Below, one piece after another: positions 59,024 to 64,000 of a stretch of DNA of 64,000 nt; position 1 is the first letter of the stretch; each line of letters starts with the position of its first letter. A program made the position numbers and the translations under genes. The stretch comes from Nonomuraea glycinis (GTDB lineage: Bacteria; Actinomycetota; Actinomycetes; Streptosporangiales; Streptosporangiaceae): assembly GCF_014646515.1 (NCBI RefSeq), contig NZ_BMNK01000005.1:183710-247709 (forward strand). The letters run 5' to 3'. Under the pieces are notes generated by a model that had not been told where the DNA came from, searched no databases, and was given only the letters and a program-made list of their open reading frames with translations.

Positions 59024-60260
59024 AAGCTGACCGTCCTTTGCCGCCCAGGGTGTCGCGCAGCCAGCGCGCGCCCACCGCGAGGGCCAGCGGCGGCGGCACC
59101 GTACCGGAGCCCAGGCCCACCTCCACCAGCAGGTCGAAAACCTCCTTGCGGTGTACGGCGGTGCCGATCGCGGCGTCGATGAAGCCGGTCGACTGCGCCA
59201 GCCGGGCGAGCACGTCGGTGGTGCGCAGGTGCCGGCCGAGCGCCTGCCGGAGCTTGCGCCGGTAGAGCGGGAGGGGGTCGCCCGGCGCTTCGACGGCGGA
59301 CTCCCCGGCGAGCCGCCCCGACAGCAGCGCGTAGTAGATGCCCTCGCCGGTCAGCGGGTTGATCAAGCTCGCCGCGTCCCCCGCGAGCATCACCCGCCCC
59401 GCCCCAGGGCTCGGCCGGCCGGTGGACAGCGGCAGGTGGTGGGCGCGCAGATCGCGGGCGGGCCGGTCGGGCAGCAGCTCGGCGAGCCTGCCGTGCAGCA
59501 CCTGCCGTCCGGGGGCGCCGGTGGCGTGCAGCCGGGGCAGCAGCATCCCGAAGCCGACGTTGGCGGTGCCGTCGCCGATCGGGAACGACCACGCGTAAGC
59601 CGGCCAGCCGGCCTTCTGCATGGCGATCAACTGGACGTCGTCGTCCGCCGGCACGTCGGCGTAGCCCCGGACGGCGATGGCGGTGTGCCGGGAGGCGGTG
59701 GCCGGCAGTCCGATCAGCCGTCGTACGGCGGAGTTGGCGCCGTCGGCGGCGACCACGGCGCGGGCCCGGTACCGGCCGTCGATGACGACCACCGGCCCGC
59801 CCAGGTCGAGCGTCCTGACGCGGTGACGGCGCACCCGCACACCGGCGGCCCGCGCGGCCTCCACCAGCCGGGCGTCGAACACCATCCGGGGCACCACGTG
59901 GTTGGGCCGCGCGACGTCGGCCGAGACCCGGACGCCGCTGGGGGAGACGACCGACAGGCGGGGCGTGGGCCGGTAGTCGTCGATCAGATCGGGGATGCCC
60001 AGCTTGGCCAGCTCGTCACGCCCGTGCGCGGCGATGCCGTCGCCGCAGGCCTTGTCACGCGGGAAGTCCGCCTTGTCCAGCAGCAGCACGCGCAGGCCGG
60101 GCCGCATCCGCACCGCGCCGAGCGCCGCCGCCGCCCCCGCCGGCCCACCCCCCACGACCACCAGATCCCATACGTCCTGCTCCCGACCGTCCTGCTCCCG
60201 ACCGTCCTGCTCCCGACCGTCTGAGTCCCGATCGCCGCCGTCACCCCTGGAGTCATCCAT
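59013..60260 (-). CDS. Geranylgeranyl-reductase-family FAD oxidoreductase, C-terminus provided by the IS605 end
   Basis: 415 residues from ATG 60260, chosen over more upstream starts because the protein domain begins soon after. A repeat region (GREQD three times) precedes the Rossmann motif DLVVVGGGPAGAAAALGA. KACGDGIAAHG and MLAGDAASLINPLTGEGIYYALLSG are the FAD signatures. Such proteins reduce the isoprenoid chain of lipids or menaquinone. The last codons (GRSASRP-stop) lie in the right-end hairpin of the adjacent insertion element, so the native C-terminus has probably been replaced. Confidence 0.85.
   Translation of the reverse strand: MDDSRGDGGDRDSDGREQDGREQDGREQDVWDLVVVGGGPAGAAAALGAVRMRPGLRVLLLDKADFPRDKACGDGIAAHGRDELAKLGIPDLIDDYRPTPRLSVVSPSGVRVSADVARPNHVVPRMVFDARLVEAARAAGVRVRRHRVRTLDLGGPVVVIDGRYRARAVVAADGANSAVRRLIGLPATASRHTAIAVRGYADVPADDDVQLIAMQKAGWPAYAWSFPIGDGTANVGFGMLLPRLHATGAPGRQVLHGRLAELLPDRPARDLRAHHLPLSTGRPSPGAGRVMLAGDAASLINPLTGEGIYYALLSGRLAGESAVEAPGDPLPLYRRKLRQALGRHLRTTDVLARLAQSTGFIDAAIGTAVHRKEVFDLLVEVGLGSGTVPPPLALAVGARWLRDTLGGKGRSASRP
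60174..60218 (-). repeat. Three exact 15-bp tandem repeats in the oxidoreductase gene
   Basis: GTCCTGCTCCCGACC occurs three times without gaps and encodes the repeat GREQD just before the flavin domain. In-frame length change is expected. Confidence 0.9.
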
Positions 60261-60304
60261 GGCAAGAACTGTGCCACCGCCGGTATCGGGGAAACGCTTT
60301 CTCG

Positions 60305-60345
60305 CTGTGTGGAGTAGCGCACGTCCGGTGTGTGGACTAGTGCGC
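60305..60345 (+). promoter_or_regulatory. Direct repeat before the small secreted protein gene
   Basis: GCTGTGTGGAGTAGCGCA (60304-60321) and GGTGTGTGGACTAGTGCGCA (60327-60346) are near-copies in the 161-bp gap before the gene at 60422. They may be paired operator sites. Confidence 0.35.
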
Positions 60346-60421
60346 AGATCGCCAGGTCGAACGCTCGTAATCTCCGTGGTGTCGGACAAACCGGCAGCAC
60401 CTACTGGGGGAGGAACCCGAA

Positions 60422-60838
60422 ATGCGTAAGACCCTCGCGATCGCGGCTCTGGCCGGTTCGATGGCCGTCACCGGTCTCGCCGTGGCGCCGGCGGCTCAGG
60501 CCGCCACGCAGACCGCCACCACCACGACCGCCTCCACCGCCACCGTCGTCAAGTGGGGCAAGTTCTTCTCCAGCGACCACAAGGCGTACACCTACGGCAA
60601 GACCTGGGAGAGCTACGGCAAGGTGTTCACGAAGTGGTACGGGGTGGACAAGTTCGGTGGCAAGAAGGGCTGGGTGTGGTTCGAGGTCTACCAGGACGGC
60701 CACTGGCGCAAGTTCAACCACGCCTGGGACGGCAAGAAGACCGGCGCCTGGAGCGGCCACGGGATCGACAAGGTCTACACCTACACCTGCTGGGCCGGCA
60801 AGTTCGACAACTGCGGCAAGAAGTACCGCATCTACTAG
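60422..60838 (+). CDS. Small secreted protein of unknown function
   Basis: 138 residues, with GGGGGAGG 8 nt before the ATG. A signal peptide (KTLAIAALAGSMAVTGLAVA, cleavage near AQA at residue 27) is followed by a Thr/Ala stretch and a compact aromatic, Lys/Gly-rich domain: WGKFFSSDHKAYTYGKTWESYGKV, KKGWVWFEVY, and two cysteines near the end (YTCWAGKFDNCGKKYRIY) that could form a disulfide. It has no recognisable family. A hairpin follows its stop. Confidence 0.75.
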   Translation: MRKTLAIAALAGSMAVTGLAVAPAAQAATQTATTTTASTATVVKWGKFFSSDHKAYTYGKTWESYGKVFTKWYGVDKFGGKKGWVWFEVYQDGHWRKFNHAWDGKKTGAWSGHGIDKVYTYTCWAGKFDNCGKKYRIY

Positions 60839-60852
60839 ACACAGACGTCACC

Positions 60853-60882
60853 AGCGGCGGTTGCTCCAGGGCAGCCGCCGCT
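60853..60882 (+). terminator. Hairpin terminator after the small secreted protein gene
   Basis: AGCGGCGGTTGC, 6-nt loop, GCAGCCGCCGCT: a 12-bp stem with one G-U pair, extendable by ACAG/CTGT further out. There is no T-run. Confidence 0.6.
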
Positions 60883-61083
60883 GCTGTGTACTATCATCCG
60901 TTTCCTGGCGGTTGTTCTCCCGCCTAACCTCCAGAGCGGGTCCCCACGCGACCCGCCGCACGCGGAGGCAAAGGGGACGTACGAGCCTCGAGCGCAGGAG
61001 TTCCGCACGTCGGCGATCTCACGTGGCCGCCGAGGACCGCGGGCGTGGGCCGGGCCCTGGGCGATGGCCGCGAGGAGAGTCGC

Positions 61084-62373
61084 ATGACCAGCAAGAAGCA
61101 GCTCAAGGCCCGCATCCGTGAGCGGATGGCCAAGACGGGCGAAAGCTACACCACGGCCCGTCACCACATCGCCGGCCCGGCCGAGGCGCGGTCGGACGCC
61201 GGATGGCGTTTCACCGGGGGCCGCTGTCCCGCCAGCGCCGCCATCACCGCCATCCTCGTCAACCAGGGCACGGACGTCAGCGAGCCGCTGGTGTTCCTGG
61301 CGGGCGGCGGCATCGGCGCCGGCTACATCCTCTGGGAGTTCAAGCACGATCAGAGCCGGCACGTGGTCATGGGGTTCCGCAACCAGTGGCAGTATCACCA
61401 CCGCTCCATGGACAAGACCCTCACCCGCCTCGGCGTGCCGTTCGAGCAGCACACCACGGGCGGCGTCCGGGCCGCGAGCGCCAAGCTCGCCGGGGAGCTG
61501 GACGCGGGGCGGCCGTGCGTGATCCTGCCGGATCGCCACCACCTCGGCTACTGGGGGCTGCCCGCCACCCTGGACGGGCACGGCGGCCATCCCGTGGTGG
61601 CCTACCGGCGCGACGAGGGCGGGGTCTACCTCGACGACCGTGGACACGCGACGATCCGCGTCCCGCAGGACCGGCTCGACGCGGCGCGGGCGCGGGTCGG
61701 GTCGTACAAGAACGTGACGCATGTGCTGGGGGAGGCCGTGCTGGGGGAGGCGGCGCTCGCGAGCGCCGCGCGGGAGGGGCTGCGCGACTGCGCGGAGCAC
61801 CTGTCGTCGGCGTCGGAGTCGTTCTCCTTGCCCGCGTGGCGCAAGTGGGCCCGGATGCTCACCGACACCCGCCACGCCAAGGGGTGGCCCAACGTCTTCT
61901 CCGACGGGCGGAGCCTGGCCGGCGCCCTGCTGTCCATCTGGGAGGGCGCCGAGCCGGTGGGCATGGAAGGGGGCAACCAGCGTGACCTGTTCGCCGACGG
62001 GCTGGACGAGGCCGCCGTCCTGCTGGCCGAGCCGGGCCTGGCGGCGGTGGCCGGGGAGTTCCGGCAGGTCCACGCGCTCTGGCACGACCTGGCCGAGGTG
62101 GCGCTGCCCGCGGACGTCCCGGAGTTCGCCCGGATCCGCGACCTGACGGCGGCGATCAAACAGAGCGTCATGGAGGAGGGCAGCGCGGGCGTCGAGCAGT
62201 CGGCGCAGACCGCCGCCACGCTGTGGGAGGTACGCGCCGCCGCGGACGAGTCCTTCCCCGGCGGCGACGCGACCGCGCTCCTGACCGACCTCGGCAATCG
62301 GGTGAACGCCATCTACGAAGCCGAGCGCTCCGCCATCGCAAGACTCGCGACCCTGACCGGACAGCCGGCTTAA
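61084..62373 (+). CDS. BtrH N-terminal-domain / DUF4872-type protein
   Basis: 429 residues from ATG 61084 (GAGGAG about 7 nt upstream). A basic N-terminus (TSKKQLKARIRERMAKTGESYTTARHHI) of a kind found in several unrelated actinobacterial proteins precedes a domain with FTGGRCPASAAITAILVNQG, AGGGIGAGYILWEF, MGFRNQW, and LGYWGLPATLDGHGGHPVVAYRRDEGGVYLDD. This resembles the butirosin biosynthesis protein BtrH, an acyltransferase-like cysteine peptidase fold (candidate Cys in GGRCPA, His in GGHPVVAY). Function unknown; no aminoglycoside genes are near. Confidence 0.65.
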   Translation: MTSKKQLKARIRERMAKTGESYTTARHHIAGPAEARSDAGWRFTGGRCPASAAITAILVNQGTDVSEPLVFLAGGGIGAGYILWEFKHDQSRHVVMGFRNQWQYHHRSMDKTLTRLGVPFEQHTTGGVRAASAKLAGELDAGRPCVILPDRHHLGYWGLPATLDGHGGHPVVAYRRDEGGVYLDDRGHATIRVPQDRLDAARARVGSYKNVTHVLGEAVLGEAALASAAREGLRDCAEHLSSASESFSLPAWRKWARMLTDTRHAKGWPNVFSDGRSLAGALLSIWEGAEPVGMEGGNQRDLFADGLDEAAVLLAEPGLAAVAGEFRQVHALWHDLAEVALPADVPEFARIRDLTAAIKQSVMEEGSAGVEQSAQTAATLWEVRAAADESFPGGDATALLTDLGNRVNAIYEAERSAIARLATLTGQPA

Positions 62374-62604
62374 GGGACGCTGACCGGATAACCGGTCTCA
62401 GGGGAGCACGGCGGCGTCGAGAACCGACAGGGCGGAGCTCGCGGTACGGAGCTCGCGGTACGGCGGGAGCGATCCACTGCTCCCGCCGTGCCGCGTCGTC
62501 GTGCCGGAGCGGTGAAGACCAGTCAACTGATCTTGTTAAAGAGTCGGGGTCCTCCTAAGCTCGCCAGCGGTGCACGGGCCTGCCCCTCAGGCGAGAGGAA
62601 CACT

Positions 62605-63882
62605 GTGGCGAAGCGATGGATCGCGATCGTGCTGGCCGGGAGCGTGGGACTGGGGACGGTGATCGCCACAGCCCAACCGGGCCTGTCGTCCGCGACTGTG
62701 GCCGCTCCGCTCCAGGCGCTGTCGCTGTCCGGCCTCAACCTGCGCACGGGCAGCGATCCGTACACCGTGCCGCCCGCGGCGGAGTTCGAGCAGGTGGGCA
62801 TCGACGGCGCGCTCACGGGAAGCGACCGCACTGCGCTGCCGGCCAACGACAGCGCCGCCTGCGCCGGGCGTGCCCGCTATCTGCCGTCGCTGCCGGTCAG
62901 CTCCTGGTTCTGCTGGGACAGCTCGGCACAGGGCGACAAGCAGGACATCCCGCACTCGCCCTGGGTGCCGCAGGGCATGGCCACCTCCGGTGAGGCCCAG
63001 CTCGACGGCACGCCCATCGGCAGCGATCACAGGGCACTGATCACCAGCTGGACCTGGCTGAACTCGCCCGACCCCGACGACCCGGACTACCGCACCAACT
63101 CGGTCAACCTGTCAGTGGTGAACCTCGACGACCGCCGCTATCGGAAGGTCCTGCCCGTCTGGGTGGACAAGACCGGCAGCATGCGGCGCGTCTACGGCCA
63201 CGGCGGCGGCCTGGCGTGGTACGGCCCGTACGTCTTCATGACGTCCAGCTCCAACTGGAACGGCTATGCGGGACCCAGCTCGACCGCGCACACCATCAGG
63301 GTGTTCGACACCCGCAAGATCTACCGCAAGAGGGACGGCACGGGCGGCGACTACCGCTACGTCATGCCGGAAGTGCGCCACTATCTCACCCCCTTCCTGC
63401 TCGACTACGTGTCCCTGGACCGCCACAGCACGGGCGGCGCCACCCTCATCGGCGGCTCCTACAAGAGCTCCAGCGGCTCGGCCGCCTCGCTGAGCGGCAC
63501 CCGGCTGATCCGCTACCGTTTCCAGCCGGGCACGGACGGCGACTATCGGCTCAACAGCACCCCGGTGCAGGCGTTCGTGTCCACGACCCCGGCGAACAAG
63601 GCCGACGCCATCAGCGATGTTCAGGGGGTGCATGCCGACGGTGACCGTATCTTCCTCAACATGTCGGCGGGCGCCCACCCCGGCCCCGACCCTCGACGGC
63701 GCTTCGCCACCGTCGAGGTCAGCGGGGCGGCGTCCACCTGGACGATCAGGTCTCACACCAAGTGGGGCTACCGGCCGGAGGACCTGTCGCTGTGGTACGG
63801 GACCGGCGAGCTGTGGGGCCTCACCGAAGGCGAGGAGGAACGGGTGGTCTACTCGGTGAAGCTGACGGACCTGAATCCTTGA
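62605..63882 (+). CDS. Secreted protein of unknown function
   Basis: 425 residues from GTG 62605 (AGAGGAA 5-8 nt upstream); the longer frame to 62488 has no support. A signal peptide (WIAIVLAGSVGLGTVIATAQ) precedes an all-beta region with repeated strand patterns (GPYVFMTSSSNWNGY, ATLIGGSYKSSSGSA, DVQGVHADGDRIFLNMSAG, DLSLWYGTGELWGLTEGE), suggesting a propeller. Four cysteines lie in the first third. I do not recognise the family. The 231 bp before it contain no gene. Confidence 0.75.
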   Translation: MAKRWIAIVLAGSVGLGTVIATAQPGLSSATVAAPLQALSLSGLNLRTGSDPYTVPPAAEFEQVGIDGALTGSDRTALPANDSAACAGRARYLPSLPVSSWFCWDSSAQGDKQDIPHSPWVPQGMATSGEAQLDGTPIGSDHRALITSWTWLNSPDPDDPDYRTNSVNLSVVNLDDRRYRKVLPVWVDKTGSMRRVYGHGGGLAWYGPYVFMTSSSNWNGYAGPSSTAHTIRVFDTRKIYRKRDGTGGDYRYVMPEVRHYLTPFLLDYVSLDRHSTGGATLIGGSYKSSSGSAASLSGTRLIRYRFQPGTDGDYRLNSTPVQAFVSTTPANKADAISDVQGVHADGDRIFLNMSAGAHPGPDPRRRFATVEVSGAASTWTIRSHTKWGYRPEDLSLWYGTGELWGLTEGEEERVVYSVKLTDLNP

Positions 63883-63885
63883 AGG

Positions 63886-63952
63886 CTCCCCCGTCTGAAC
63901 TGAAGGCGGGGGATTCCCGCCCGGCCTTGCGGCCGGACGCCGCTTTCGCGGC
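63886..63952. repeat. Three consecutive hairpins, probable end of an IS200/IS605-type element
   Basis: CCCCCG / CGGGGG (63888-63893 and 63907-63912), CCGGCC-TTGC-GGCCGG (63921-63936) and GCCGC-TTTC-GCGGC (63939-63952). The pattern with TGAAGGCGGGGGATTCC is typical of tnpB-element ends; the transposase would lie beyond base 64000. Confidence 0.5.
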
Positions 63953-64000
63953 ACCTTCGGGCGTGCGTGGGGATTCCAGGCTCAGGCGGCCTCCGGGAGC

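Noticed and set aside
60174..60218. 15-bp repeats as an origin or iteron array
   Set aside because: They are in frame inside a coding region and encode a repeated pentapeptide.

Overview
The window is 64 kb of very GC-rich DNA with dense coding, GTG starts, many ATGA/GTGA start-stop overlaps and large secreted, kinase and transporter gene families. It reads as an actinobacterial chromosome, most likely from the Streptosporangiales (Nonomuraea/Streptosporangium type); that placement is an inference from gene style, not from a marker gene. I saw no rRNA, tRNA or CRISPR array.

1-7.3 kb holds a purine nucleosidase cut by the window edge and coupled to an NrtR-like Nudix regulator, a nuclease-fold protein, an orphan SigB-type sigma factor, a small unknown protein, a GH43-like beta-propeller protein, a PAPS-type sulfotransferase and a stand-alone LanC-like protein with a Cys-Cys-Gly zinc site.

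7.3-19.3 kb and 26.7-38.7 kb are two halves of what looks like one organosulfur-scavenging system. Each half opens with the same cis-regulatory leader: an operator half-site AGTAGG, a consensus -35/-10 placed so that the mRNA starts at the ATG, a 24-residue leader peptide ending Cys-Arg, a conserved RNA segment that can pair either with itself or with a downstream Shine-Dalgarno, and a second small ORF. The first half encodes a flavin reductase, four luciferase-like FMN monooxygenases, a dipeptide/nickel-type ABC importer, a TauE/SafE exporter and an Rrf2 regulator. The second encodes another importer, another luciferase-like monooxygenase, two AhpD-fold proteins, a VOC protein and an OsmC protein. 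A 25-bp perfect palindrome before tauE, and weaker copies at both leaders and at a third operon, suggest that the Rrf2 protein controls all of them. The third operon, a polar amino-acid ABC importer at 35.6-38.7 kb, looks broken: its ATPase carries an 8-bp duplication inside Walker A and its binding protein is truncated and fused to a GNAT domain.

Between the two sulfur halves, on the minus strand, lie a secreted GH19 chitinase with a perfect 29-nt palindrome upstream, and three paralogous membrane kinases in one operon, of which only the last keeps the catalytic residues.

38.8-48.4 kb is a pair of giant secreted proteins: a DNRLRE/LamG protein and a 2072-residue RHS/YD-repeat protein with a Lys/Ala-rich tail and an unrecognised C-terminal domain. 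A strong terminator and then a solitary TnpB element follow, with no visible immunity gene.

50.4-64 kb contains an unknown protein, an APC-type amino-acid permease, a pterin dehydratase, a type III polyketide synthase operon resembling srsABC (synthase, methyltransferase, flavin oxidoreductase) with a divergent UbiA prenyltransferase, a complete IS605-type element (tnpA and tnpB divergent) whose right end supplies the stop codon of a geranylgeranyl-reductase-like gene, a small secreted protein, a BtrH-like protein, a secreted unknown, and hairpins at the edge of the window that look like the end of a further IS200/IS605-type element.
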